From Mya arenaria (lineage: Eukaryota > Mollusca > Bivalvia > Myida > Myidae), in contig NC_069133.1 in the NCBI RefSeq assembly GCF_026914265.1, forward strand, positions 44,551,417-44,615,416: a DNA stretch of 64,000 nucleotides, in the 5' to 3' direction. A program made the translations under genes and the position numbers. A model generated the notes under the pieces. It ran no database searches and was not told the DNA's origin. It worked only from the letters and a program-made list of their open reading frames with translations. This document shows, piece by piece, positions 1-12,100 of this stretch. Every line of letters starts with the position of its first letter. The stretch's first letter is position 1.

Positions 1-746
1 GTTGAAACAGTTGAGTTTCGCTTATTATAATCCTAAATATATTCTGCGTTACACATAACACTGTGAAAAAGACGTATTTTAAACAATATGCAAAAAACGT
101 ACTATATTTGTTTAATACATTTAAATTGTACATTCATACATCATGAGTGTGACTCTTCACTTTTGCGTTTGAATTAATGCGAAACTCTCAACAATCGTCT
201 TGATTCCCGAGCTCTACCAAAAGGTACTAGATTTTTTTCTTACTTAAAAAAAACCTGCGCTTAAGTTAACCGGCGGGAACACTGCGAGACTTTCTATGAG
301 AAAATAAATGCCAAATCAAATACAATGATAACTGTGTTTTAATTTTGAAGCTTGCGACGGTAATTAGGGTTTTAATGGTAGCAAATATGTTTAACAGAAG
401 AACGGATTAACACTCAAGGATTATGATAAATAAATTGTTGTTCTGTTAGCGTGAAAGAAGATTTGTCTTGATACAATCTTGAATATTTCTATTCCATGTT
501 TAATTTTGATAAAAAGGAATTATTCAAGCAAGTAAGGTGATATATAAAATGACTTTTTTTTAGTTTTTGGTCTTGTGTTTCTGTGACGGTTTCAAAAGTA
601 ACATACAACAAAATAAATGTTCGCGGATGAATACAACTTAGTTCATTAAAACTGAGGTAATCCAATCAGATTGCAGGAAATTCATCACATACGCTAGTAC
701 GCAAGAGGTATCGCTTAACATACTGGTACATGTATTTAACACTTAC

Positions 747-1703
747 GATGTAGCGCTGATTTCCGAGGAAAAGTCGAAGACACTGTCAACCCATTGTGAA
801 ATAAACTGTTCTGAAAATATAGAGCATTTATTATTTTCTAAAAGAAACAAGATTTTTGTTATTTTACCACACACACACACACACACGCACGCACGCGCGC
901 GCGCGCACACACGCACGCACGCGCGCCCACCCACCCACGCACCCACGCACGCACGCACGCACCCACACACACACACACATACACTTCAGAAATAATGGCT
1001 AAATGCTCCATAAAGTTTTGAATCTGCACACAAAACCATGAATTAGTATTTAAAGTAATTGTTTCGAAACTGTTTTCCACATCGCCGAAACCATTGAAAC
1101 CAAAATTGAAACTAGTTTGGTAGCAACAAAACTGCCCTAAGTGATTGTGTTTCCCTCTGACTATCGAAACTAACATAACTCTGTTAAGAACATAAACACT
1201 GTAACAAAGTGATTGCTACCTAAACAAAATACGTAAGTGAGTGTCTTCATTAAAAAGTTGGCGTTAATACCTCCGGTGAACAAATAACCACAAGTAATAC
1301 CTAGGGTGACATTTGAACTACTTAGATCTCTGTGAATCAGTTATAATATACAATAAAATATCTTAATCTTACCCAGTAGATTAATGACATGGTACGAAGG
1401 ATCCGACACCGAAATGACATCATCTTTCATGTCGGTACTAATAAAGCATGTTTGTGTTGGTTTGTGATATCCAACCATGTTGCAAGTACTTAACATGCAT
1501 TCGCGAACACATCCAATGATGGATACGCCCCGTATTGTGTCTGATACTACGGAAACATTTGCTCCCTTTTCAATTATCCAAGTTTTCCCTTTAACCGTCA
1601 ATGCAGACGCTTCGGGGCCTGTTACGACAAACAATAACAACGCGAACAACCCTGTCGTCATGATGGCGAATGAGCGCCGACTGCAGTTAATATCACCAAA
1701 CAT
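747..1703 (-). CDS. Secreted PAN/Apple-like protein, first two exons (partial)
   Basis: Exon 1 is complement(1373..1703), ending at a GT donor (GTAAGA). It encodes a short basic N-terminus, a hydrophobic stretch (GLFALLLFVV) and a cleavage-like ASA-L site, so a signal peptide is likely. After that the cysteine spacing GCVRECMLSTC...GYHKPTQTCF resembles the PAN/Apple fold, in which Cys pairs bracket a Tyr-containing strand. A second exon is proposed at complement(747..810), with acceptor TTTTCAG and donor GTAAGTG. It continues the frame (EQFISQWVDSVFDF) but is supported only by splice signals. The rest of the gene would lie left of the window. Many molluscan secreted or lectin-like proteins start with one PAN domain, but the specific function is unknown. 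An alternative start is the internal Met before TTGLFALL. Confidence is good for a secreted Cys-rich exon, weak for exon 2. Confidence 0.5.
868..983. repeat. (AC/GC)n compound microsatellite
   Basis: The stretch is alternating purine-pyrimidine AC, GCAC and GCGC runs with interspersed CCCA units. It lies in the proposed first intron of the PAN-like gene. Alternating CG/CA tracts of this length can adopt Z-DNA; that property is general knowledge, not seen here. Confidence 0.95.
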
Positions 1704-4700
1704 TCATTGAAGTTTGTTTTTTCCATGGGGCGTTCAAAATTTAAGCGAGATGAATGTAAAACTAACGTTTTAGTTAAAACAAACATGTTTCTTGGGTGGT
1801 TGAGGTGCGCTTGGACAAGATTGCAATGTGCACAATTCGCCATTAACTATTTTGATAATAAAGCGTCGATTAGTAAATACGACTGTCATATTCTTAATGG
1901 GTTTGGATCGAAAAAACTGTGTGGATAAAATGAACACCAACAACAAATTGTTCTCAACTGATTTGTATTAAACTCTAATATGTCTAGTAATTACTAGGTT
2001 TTTTTAGTTCACTGAATAATTTTAATTTCAAAGTACTAATTAAAACTTGCCGTTCACCTAAACGTTATCCGATCACAGCGACACTGAATGGACATATACA
2101 ACAAAACAGAAACAAGACATAAAACTTCAACAGACGTGTCATTGTGTCAAATGCCGGCAAGTTTAAAATATTATAAGCTGTTGTTGATGTTTATTATATG
2201 TATATTTTCATTTTCAGATTATGGTATTCGTTGTAGGTAACTTATTTAAACAACAGAGCCTTTTAACTTAACACTTTTGGAGAATACAAAACAAATACAG
2301 CCATACTAAGCTGTGACTATACTTGCATACGAAGGAGTCTTGAAACGTGGGCCAGTTTATTGCTTTCTGCCTGTAAAGGGTTTCAAGTCACGATGTCGGG
2401 CCTTATTTCCTGAGTGTGTCAACAATAAACAGAGAGTTAGTGTTAAGTATCTGACAATAATGATATCAATATAGCTGCAAGATATGATTAGTATGTGGAA
2501 AATCTAAATAAGAAGTCGATGCGCACTAAAAGAAGAAGTTTTGTAGAATGAGTTCGCACCTGTACATATGTACAAAGGTGTTAACCGTAAAAATCAGTAA
2601 CAGACAGAAAAATTATATGAAATAAGAATACTGTATAATAAAAAAACACATTGGAGGAGGAAAGGAGGAGGAGGTAAACAAAAATCTACGAACATTATCT
2701 GAGAATGGCTAAGAACAATGTCATAGGTTTAGGTGTGTCATGTGATGAAATCTAGTGAAATGATTGGTCAAATTAATAAACAATGCTAAGGACATCCAAC
2801 TAATCGTTTAATTGTTCAAGTCTATAAATGATTTTATGCCTTTCCATAAAATTTCATGTATATCAAGTATTATAGCATGAGGCCCTGCGATTGTTGGTCA
2901 AGGTCCGGATAACTTTCTTTACATTGAATATTAATCAATGTATTATTAAAAATTTTGATCGCTTTGTCAATTATCTTCACGTGATCGTTCTAAATAAATC
3001 GATCTGGATTCCGTGAACATAATAATCATAAAAAAGATTCTCGCCACTTTAATACTCTAGGTATTATTTTTAGTATTTGTAATTGAACGGATTTGGGAGA
3101 TCTTTTGCAGCTTCCTTTTCAGAAAGTTGGAAAGGCATACTTGAGTTATGTCTTGTTTAATTCATTTAATTAAATCTGATTGTGGAGGATGTTGTTAGTT
3201 TATTCGAATCTCTCTCGATCCCGTTTCCTTAGTAGAAACCTTTACAGGTGTTCATGTAAGGATAGCACTGCGCATGTCCATACCACGTGATGATTTGAAT
3301 AATCCAAGTATGGGCAATGCCAAAATACTTACCACAGCCTACGGTGAGATACCAATAGAACGTGCAACAGATGGGAATTAAACCATGATACCATTAGATA
3401 TTTTGAATGCCCCATATACAAGACTTACTCGGCGATACATTCATTTGATTATTTACAATAACATTTTTCATAAATATAGTTCACATACCATTTGACGCAT
3501 GGCTAGAACAAAACAGTTCCGTATGCAAAGTGTTTAAACGATAAGCTGTTTCCGACACCGGAACTGTATTAAAATGCAAAACTAAGCCCTGTACTCAGAT
3601 CAACAAACAAACCCTTCAAAAGTGTTGATTATTTTTTTTGTCTTAGCAGTATTGATATAACTATCACGACTACACAAAACAGATACAACTAAAATGGATG
3701 GAAAAGTAAGTAGGAGGGGAATAAGAGAGACATTCTAGCGTCTCACTTCCGCTTCCGTGTTATGTAAACATTGTTCAAACACGTTGGCGGTTACAGCCAT
3801 TAGTGGCACCATTTGAATACTCCGTTTGAAAGCACTTTTAGTACTTGGGTGCGATATATTAAAATTAAGATAAAGTAGGCTTTACAACTAATTCAAATAT
3901 TTCTTCATAAGAACATAATAAGTGTTCAACATTTAACGGTTTTTCGATCTTAAAGTCTAAAGACATATTGACTCTAAACAGGGTGAGGAATTATGTGACT
4001 TAAAGGGGTTCTCACATGGGTCACAATGGGTCACATCCGATGTTAAGAAAAAAGTTTGTGACGTTAAGTTCTTAATAACTATTTTGGAATAATAGATATG
4101 AAAACATTTCATAGCCTATAAAAGACCATGCTATTTTCTGCTTCTACACGTGTGAAATACTTTAAATTTGTTTGCATTTTAATGGTGCAATCCTTCGACA
4201 AAATGTCAGCGTTGCAACGTTCTAAAATTATGTCCAATTGAAAATTATCTTGGTCGTTCTGGCAAGGCTGGATGAAAACCTTGCCCATACTAGTCGTACT
4301 ACATGTGCATGTATCTTTTGGCTCTATATGGTATTTGATAAAGCGAGAAAAAAAAATATAGATTATCATCAATTTTCAAATTGTAAACCAAATCATACAT
4401 TTTTTTACAAGACGTGAGCCCACTCTAAACTATTTATGTTGAATTTCGGACCAAAAATATCATCAAAGTGAATAAGTTGTTATATTGTCGTTCAACGGAA
4501 GATTAACTAGTTTGTTTTTCTGGTTGATGTACCTATCGTGTTAGATCTTTTAAGAATTCCTTTTATACTTTGCTTTGTTATGTTTTTAAAATATTTTACA
4601 AATTTACTCTGAAACCTTGAAAACAACGATGACCTAATTAAAAATATCCAAATTATCAGAAATATCCGATCAAAATTGCTCGACTTACAAAATTAGCGTA

Positions 4701-5030
4701 TTGACTTTGAAATTTAGTGTTTCAAAATTGAACATCAATTACATGATCTCAAGTGTCTTGAAGATGAGACAGGACATGAATTGAGTCCTGAAAATATACT
4801 CGCGTACGAGGTGTTCAGGTCCTTATAAGGTTTAATGGGCTTAAGAATACCTATTGAACTTGTTTTAAACACCATTTACTTTATTCATGATACTTATCAT
4901 TGTTTAAGAGCATAAGTTTTTCCAAATCAACACATCAAAACTACAGCAATCTGAAATTTCGAGCTTAAGTTGAAGTAAGTTTAACCTTAATTTATTTTAC
5001 AGCGAGTTGAAAGTTATATTAACTCGTTGC
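1704..5030. other. Intergenic, no gene seen
   Basis: AT-rich sequence. None of the open frames is longer than about 90 codons, and none carries recognisable motifs or good splice signals. A stretch near 3735-3760 has two CTTCCG-like elements reminiscent of ETS sites, but no adjacent gene start was recognised. Confidence 0.6.
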
Positions 5031-5035
5031 GCTCG

Positions 5036-5205
5036 AGTGTGGTATTGTGTTGTGGCTGGGGGAGAACCTGGAGGTAACCTATTTGTCCGGCTTGTCGTCC
5101 ACCAACAAACTCGCATACGCGCGATATAGAATCAAACCCGGGTCGCCTTGATGATAAGTGCGCTTAAACACTGCGCTAACCGAACAACCAAGAAGCTCTC
5201 AATCC
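5036..5205 (-). mobile_element. tRNA-derived SINE (family A), minus strand
   Basis: Read on the minus strand it has a tRNA-like head with a B-box-like GGTTTGATTC element (seen here as GAATCAAACCC), then the TTTGTTGGTGGACGACAAGCCGG-type middle and a CTCCCCCAGCC-type tail shared with the copies at 8031, 14165, 59866 and 62052. The shared layout (GTTGTCCGGTAAG head, CCGGACAA middle, CCACAACA tail, ACTCTTG) supports one family. It resembles the bivalve tRNA-head SINEs; the subfamily is not assigned. Confidence 0.6.
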
Positions 5206-5300
5206 GTTGTTGTTTTCAGAGTTAATAAAGGTCTGCTCGCGCCCATTGGCTGAACTATGACTTGACCCCACAGAGGGTCACATTTTAGTTATAGTTTATA

Positions 5301-5340
5301 TATCCATCCATCCATCCATCCATCCATCCATCCATCCATG
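5301..5340. repeat. (TCCA)n microsatellite, LINE 3' tail
   Basis: About nine tetranucleotide units at the 3' end of the minus-strand LINE. Its position directly after the LINE 3' UTR suggests that it is the element's own tail and not an unrelated satellite. Confidence 0.85.
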
Positions 5341-5856
5341 TCAAACCCATACTGGGGACCTAGACAAACTGCAAGAATTTTAGTAACAGTTGTGAAAGAA
5401 ACAGTACTTTTAACAGCAAAGTTAAAATAAGGAATTACAGATTAGGTTTAAAAAGTAAAACGAATTTTGATAGCTCCCTATGGCGAGACATGTTCAATCT
5501 AGCAGACAGGCTGATTGAACTGCTCCAGGGAAGGGCAGGCCACTATGTTGGGTGGGAGGTTGTTCCAATGGATGACAGCTCTTGAGAAGGAGAATTTGTA
5601 GTAGTCGGTGGTGGCAGATATTAATCTGTAAGAGGAGCTGTGATAATGTCGAGATGGTCTTGTCAGTGGGATAAGGTAGCCAGATATAGAGATGGCTATA
5701 AGATTATGTGTTATTTTGTATATAAGAGAAAGTCTCTTATCTATTCTTCTATGATCAAGCCTACGTCACTGTAGAGACTGCATCATGTCTGTGACACTTG
5801 ATGTGTGTCCATGTTTGGCCCATCAAGCCCTTCGTTGGACAAATTTTAGTTGGTAT

Positions 5857-6470
5857 ATGAACCGCGTCGCGCGATTTTGGGCCTTCGGACATATATTTGC
5901 TATTACAATGTTTTAAGGTATTTGAATGACATGGTATTTCAGAAAGATATTCTGAAATTTTCATGATGATATCACTTAAATTGCGTAAGTTACGTGTTTG
6001 AAAGTGAGACCATATATTGCGCATTTTGAATACTAAATTTGACGTCATTCAAATGACGTCGTAACGAAAGTGCATTATTCGAATGAATTGCAAAATTATT
6101 GTATCAATATTACAACTAGCTTATAATTTAAAAAAAAATATTATCACAGAATCTTCAAGGACCATAAATTAAGATAAAAATAATGATTCATTTTTGTATT
6201 TTTAATACATTTGGCTATTTTAAACACAGACTATCAATCCAGTCAAAATATGTCGGGATGAAATCCATGGTTGCTATGGAAACATGAGTAAACCAATGGT
6301 CATAAATTATCGAGAAAATGATGCACCAATGACAAACCGTAAAAAGAAAAAAGTCGGAAAGAAATTGATTTACATAGAAAAAATCATTTTTTGGGGCATT
6401 TTTTATTAATGATTATTTCATTTGTAATAATTATGTCCGAAGGCCCAAAATCGCGCGATGCGGCTCATAC
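5857..6470. mobile_element. TIR element (MITE) nested in the LINE
   Basis: The left end reads TGAACCGCGTCGCGCGAT then TTTGGGCCTTCGGACATA. The right end is its inverse (TATGTCCGAAGGCCCAAA then ATCGCGCGATGCGGCTCA), giving TIRs of about 36 bp with two or three mismatches. It splits the LINE reading frame exactly between DTHIH and QLKFVQRRA, so the pre-insertion sequence can be inferred. A short TA-containing duplication (GGTAT/GTATG) flanks it. No transposase is encoded in about 610 bp. Confidence 0.85.
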
Positions 6471-7439
6471 ATGTATGTGGGTATCGGTGAAAGGACACCA
6501 AACTGTGGAGCAATATTCAAGCTGTGGGCGGACAAGAACTTTGTAGGCAGAAGGTTTCAGTGGTTCAGAGTTTACCTTTTTGTTTCTCCTCAGGAAGCCC
6601 AGTGTGCGGTTTGCCGTCTTATAGATGCGAATTATGTGTGTGTCCCACGATAGATATGAGGACAGATCAACACCAAGAAATATTGCTGAGGATACATATT
6701 CTATTAAGTAATGGTGAAGAGTGTACTGTGTTGAAATTGGGTTTTGGCCCTTGTTATGTGAACGACTTGACACTTAGATGGGTTAAATAACTTAAATTCC
6801 ATGTCCCATTCATGGCTCCAATGTTCAAGTGTATCAAGATCTTTTTGGAGAATTTCTGATTGGGTTGCTGTTGACAGAGTTAAATAAATATCATCAGCAA
6901 ATAGTCTGACTTTGGATTGAACATTCTGAGGAAGGTCATTAATGCAGACTAAAAAGAGAATTGACCCCAGTACATATCCCTGGGGGACTCCAGATGAGAC
7001 AGGTATGGGTTCTGATGAGGACCCGTTGACAACAACAGTCTGACGTCTGTTATCCAGAAACCCCTTAATCCATTTTAGAGCAGGGCCTCTGATGCATAGC
7101 CATGAAGTTTGAGGGCAAGTTTCTCGTGAATGACTTTGTCGAAAGCCTTGCTGAAGTCAAGCAAAATTAGATCAGTTTGCCTTTTTATGGAGGGATTTAA
7201 CAAGATTATCTACCAGCATAAGGAGCTGGGATTCACAAGAGCGCTGTTCCCTCCAGCCATGTTGGGAGTTCATAAAAGGCATTGAGTTTAGTAAGGTGTG
7301 TTTTTTTAAAGGATGCGACTATATGTTCTGCACAGAATACATGCGAGGGAAATCGGCCTGTAGTTATCGGGGTCTGAGCGCTCCCCCTTTTTGTAGACAG
7401 GAGCCACATTTGCATCCTAGTCACACTGGAGTTAATTCA

Positions 7440-9050
7440 AACAAATTCCAAATGCGATCATATCAATAAACTAACCATAAAATTGTCATTGTTTTGTTTT
7501 AATTGTCTGGCCATGGGTATATTTATGTCGAAAGTTGTTTTTATTACATTTCAAGTTTATCATTTTGTGATATGAATGTGAATCATTTACTTTCATAAAT
7601 ATTATTCTCCTTTGCCTATAATGGCTGACTACGTTCAATACATTTGCGGATTTCTATCAGGATTAACCCCAGCACCATGGAATACCAACTCGAGCACACA
7701 AGAATACTTGTGACTGAAACCTGAACATCAAATATAAAAGAAACAAATGCAGATAATACATGGACATTTATTGTTCACATGTATGACACATCATTAATAC
7801 AAAGCAATTGTATTGCACACGAAAAAGCAGTACTACATAAAAACATGTACATAATATATGTAAAATTACAAACATTTTTTTTCTAAAGATGACACATACT
7901 TTTTTTCAAATCGAGTTGACAGATTTTCAAATAAATAATTCAATTGGTGTTTTTGAAAATTACAGGACTTTGTCCATTTACACTTGAAGCACAACACACG
8001 AACAGACGTAAGGAAGCACATGTAAAAGACAGTGGTTGTCCGGTAAGCACAGTGGCTAGGGCACTGGCTTCTCATTAAGGCGACCCAGGTTAGATTCCCA
8101 GCCTGGGTGCATGTACGATAAGTTTGGTTAGTGGTCAATAAGCCAGACAAGCAGGTTTCCTCTGGGTTCTCCGGTTTCCCCTACAACACAAACCCACACT
8201 CTCGTGCAACATTGTGCCAACGAGAGTGACTCCGTATAAATAATCATAACTTCCTTCACAATTGCGTAAAATATTAAATGTTTAAACTTGTACCAAGTAA
8301 CACTGACACACCCCATATAGGCACATATGCGATAACAAATCAAATATATCAAGAATATTGGTTTGGAAATAGTTTAAACTTACTCATATTACAGCACACA
8401 TTTTTTACAACTGTATCATGATATTAGTTATGACTTTCCTTGGCATAATGTTATACCAGAGTGTACAGTTGTAGTCTCATGCAGTGTGAGAAACTTAAGT
8501 ACCCTTAGAAAACCAACTTGTACAGCTTGACAATCACCAACTCTGCCAAAAATCTAGCCCTGAGCGCCTTGGACCTAATCAAAATGCAAAAAGAAACACT
8601 GGAATTCCCACCAGTTTTGCAATGATTCATGCGCAATCTGCTGAATATGGGATTTTTTAACACATATTTTTTTTTGTTCTATTAGATCAACATAATTTTA
8701 TTTGAAGGGCTTGCTGTAGGGGCTGTGCTGGATCCTGTCTAAATCTGCAAGCAATCAACATTCTAAGACCTGATAAAAGCTTAACAGCACATTTACAGAG
8801 GTTACTCAATGATTTGATTGATACAAATGTATTCTTAATAATATCAAATTTTCTCAGCGTACCACATGGGCAATCCAGGATTTGACGTTACAGGTGGCGT
8901 AATTCAGGGGCATATCTATTTTGACTGTCTTGCGCCCTTCCCTCTAAACTGAAATATATTTGGCTTCAGGTGTTGGTAGAGGGGTTTGGGAATACTGCAC
9001 TAATTCTTTTTCAAAAATCTTTAGTCCGAAATGGCGAACTTCGTTTGGGC
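7440..9050. other. Intergenic between LINE and EXOC4 3' end
   Basis: Contains one SINE at 8031-8260 and otherwise AT-rich sequence. The small open frames lack motifs. Confidence 0.55.
8031..8260 (+). mobile_element. tRNA-derived SINE (family A), plus strand
   Basis: Begins GTTGTCCGGTAAGCACAGTG, with A-box-like AGTGGCTAGGGC about 30 bp before a B-box-like GGTTAGATTCCCAGC. It continues through TCTCCGGTTTCCCCTACAAC and CACTCTCGTGC to an AT-rich tail. These blocks match the copies at 59866 and 62052. Confidence 0.7.
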
Positions 9051-9054
9051 ATAT

Positions 9055-9060
9055 TTTATT
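9055..9060 (-). terminator. Candidate poly(A) signal of EXOC4
   Basis: AATAAA on the minus strand, about 140 bp downstream of the EXOC4 stop codon and the first canonical hexamer seen there. Confidence 0.5.
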
Positions 9061-9199
9061 ACTTTTTTTCTCCTATATTGAAAGAAAAAAGTAAACTGTA
9101 CAATTTTAGGGGGTTTTGCTTGGGGCCAGTTCTCAATAATATGGTCTCATTAACCATCTTGGCACATATATGGTATTTACACTACATTTCACAAGCACT

Positions 9200-12100
9200 T
9201 CATTCATTTTGTCCCTTTTTCAGCACATCTCTAAGTCTCGCCATGTGACCCTCAATTACGGCCTGCTCCGTCGTGTAGTGACTGCGGTGATATAGCTGCA
9301 GAAGTTGCGTGTATTCTGCCAGCACAAACTGGGCACCCTTCTCACCTATACCCGTCAAGATTTTCTGCAATGAGAAGAAATGATCTTGAGAATCTTGTTA
9401 ATAAACAAAAACATATACAGCCCAATAAGCTCCGTGTGTATTACATGGACAGTAAATTTTGTGTGAATTAGGTTTCATGCCAATCCATGAAAAATGCCTC
9501 ACAAGGAGTTTACTTGGCTGCACATTTTTCCATTATCAAAATAATTCCAAATTACATGAATTGCAATTGTAGATGTATTGCCTCTCAGTCAATGTCAACG
9601 ATATGTACCGAAAATGTTCTTATAAAATCATAATAAGCTACATACATCAGGGTTCAAGTATAGCAGCTCGTAATACTGTCGGGCATGGTCGAGATCAGAC
9701 TCCCGTGACATCGTAATGTTGGTCAGATTCTGTTGGATCGCAAACAGGTTACGACACCTGTAAGTGTAAATACATTTTATTAAAGCCGCACTCTCACAGA
9801 TTGACTGTTTTGACAACCTTTTAATTTATATCTATGAATGAGCCAACATTTGCGTAAATGCATGGAAACCAGTGCTATAAGACAGCTGAAAAAAATTCAG
9901 ATCACATGTCTTCGTAATTATGTTAAAACTTTTACGTTTTATGCCAAAAAACTCTCTTTTTTTTAAGTGCTAGTAACGCTTTTAGCAATAAAACATTAAT
10001 AATAGCACTACTAAATCTATTCAGCAAAATATAGCACGTTGTTACATTTTTCACTAATTAAAAGTAGAGCTGTAAAGTTATCCTATGATCTTTGTTTATG
10101 AAACAAGCATTTCGTTGTCATTCCACACCAAATTTTAATGTCAAAACGTTTAAAATGTGAACAAGCCCGTTCTGATATACACATTCATAAAATGTTTTTC
10201 GAACCCTTACCAAATTTTTTTTTTTTAAATTTTCTATGAATTTTGGGCCATCTTAGATGTTTATTTCGTTAAATTATCATTGAACAGTCCAACTGGTATA
10301 AATTATTAAGCCATGCCATAGCAAGATTGTCATAAGTATTTTGATCAGTTTATCCAGCGTACAATTACTTACATTTTCTTAATACCATTTTCGTTGATTT
10401 TCTTGATGAACTGCATGCTGTTCATGAGTATTGACGCCACCAGAAAACCAAGGCTTTCAAAAATATACCTGCAATTAAAAAAATAATACTATGTGTCATC
10501 ATACTTGTGCAAGTAAAAGATCAGGATGACCTTGACCTTTGAAATACTTATGCCAAAAGTCATTAGCAGTCATTTATGTGTAAACTCTACACCAAGTTGT
10601 TAAAAAGTTATTGATAGGAAACGAAAGTGTGACACTGATGCCGGACAAAGTTATCCCTGTAATGTGTTTAGCATGGTTTGCAGGAGACACAAAAAGTTAG
10701 CAGTCTCACTGTTCAAGCCAGGATTTGAAAAGGGTGCTAGGTCAAAAGGGCACTTTTGATGCGCATTGAATGAGCCTTAATGGGGCACTTGCAAGGACTA
10801 ATGTTTAATACACATTGTGTATGTATTGTTACAACTTTCAATACTAATAGTTTGTAATGAATACCTTAGCTGTTATCTTTACTTTAGTAACAAAAGAATT
10901 TATATTTATTATTTTAATACTCATTTCTGAAAATTAGCACTGGGAAGAGCAGGGTGTAGTTAAAGGCATCAAGGTGCTGGAAAAGGGCAGCAGTGTGCCG
11001 AGCTGAGGCAATGCGGCCTGATTGGTCTATTATAAACATATCTTTCTATATTATTTACCTGAACTTACAAAAATGTAGACAAATCCTTATTTCATTTCAC
11101 CTTATCTCATATCTTATTTAACTGATCTTATCTGATACTATTGTATCTTATCTTACTTGAATTTGTTTGATTGTAGACAAATCCTCAATTCATTCCCATC
11201 TACAATGTATCTTACTATATCTTATCTTAACTGATCTTTATGTGTCTTATCTTACTTGAACTTGTTAGGCTGTAGACTCTGTGAAAGGACCTCCTCCATG
11301 CTAGACAGGTCTTTATTCAACTTCAGCACATTGGAATCTGGGTCGAGATCGTCTATGGGTCCAGCATAGTTCGACTACAATACACAACACTAGAATATAT
11401 ACATTATCACAATAAATAAGGATTCTTGATGCAGAGTAAGAAAGTCATTCTGTAATATACTTAGTTAGCAGGGTCAACTGGAAAGGCTTGATGTACATCT
11501 ATATAGTTTATTTACATGACATATTCTAGCATAGCAGGTAGAAGAATACCTAAAAAAAGCACAACAACACTCATTTGCAGTGTATATATTCATAGTTAAT
11601 CATTGGATATCAAGTTTCAACACTTTCAACAGAATATCAATCAAACAAAATTCAAGATTATAAAATCCCGGAGCTTTCACATGCTTTTTTTCCATAATTT
11701 TAATTGTTAAAATGGGCCAATTGTTCAGAACTTTGTTAAAGTTAGCCAAGGTTTTAATCACATTGTTGTTAACTTTAAAAGGTGAACTATTTCGTAACAT
11801 ATTGATATTTTTAACTTTTAAAAACACATATGACTGAAACAGGTGTCTTGAATGTTGATAGAAATAATGCAGATCACAAATGTGTCTGTTTTAGTTTCAG
11901 AGCAATAAGGATTTGAAAGTTAACAAGGATGATGTTAACAACGTTGTTAACTTAAAAAAAGTTCTGAACAATTAGCCAATTGTGTATTTTAGTCCACATA
12001 CCTGTTTGGCAACTGGCAGAAGATAGTAGAAACAGTGTACTCGGACCTCCAGGTGAAGCAACAGTAGGCAGATCTCTGCCAGGTCCTGGAAATCCTTCAC

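Larger units (their letters stand above)
5301..7425 (-). mobile_element. 5'-truncated LINE with reverse transcriptase, degenerate
   Basis: Read on the minus strand from about 7425, the translation gives reverse-transcriptase signatures: VYKKGERSDPDNYRPISL, then GVPQGYVLGSILFLVCINDL, the catalytic RLFADDIYLTL (about 6890-6902), then FLGVDLSSYLSWDTHI, LGFLRRNKK, VRPQLEYCSTVW, FVQRRA, and the C-terminal WNNLPP region ending in a stop near 5507. Frameshifts and stops break it, so it is dead. The 3' UTR runs on to a (GGAT)n tail (plus-strand TCCA repeats at 5301-5338), as in CR1/L2/Jockey-type LINEs. It starts within the RT domain, the usual result of incomplete target-primed reverse transcription. 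It is interrupted by a separate TIR element at about 5857-6470. Confidence 0.88.

Noticed and set aside
859..1176. Minus-strand frame with CVCVCV and RAWVRG runs
   Set aside because: Mostly translated microsatellite; an acceptor-like TGTGCAG is present, but the frame ends in the repeat.
3735..3800. CTTCCG-rich stretch considered as a promoter
   Set aside because: No gene start on either strand nearby.
8031..8110. tRNA-like sequence considered as a tRNA gene
   Set aside because: The B box is degenerate, no acceptor stem pairs, and identical context recurs at other loci, so it is a SINE head.
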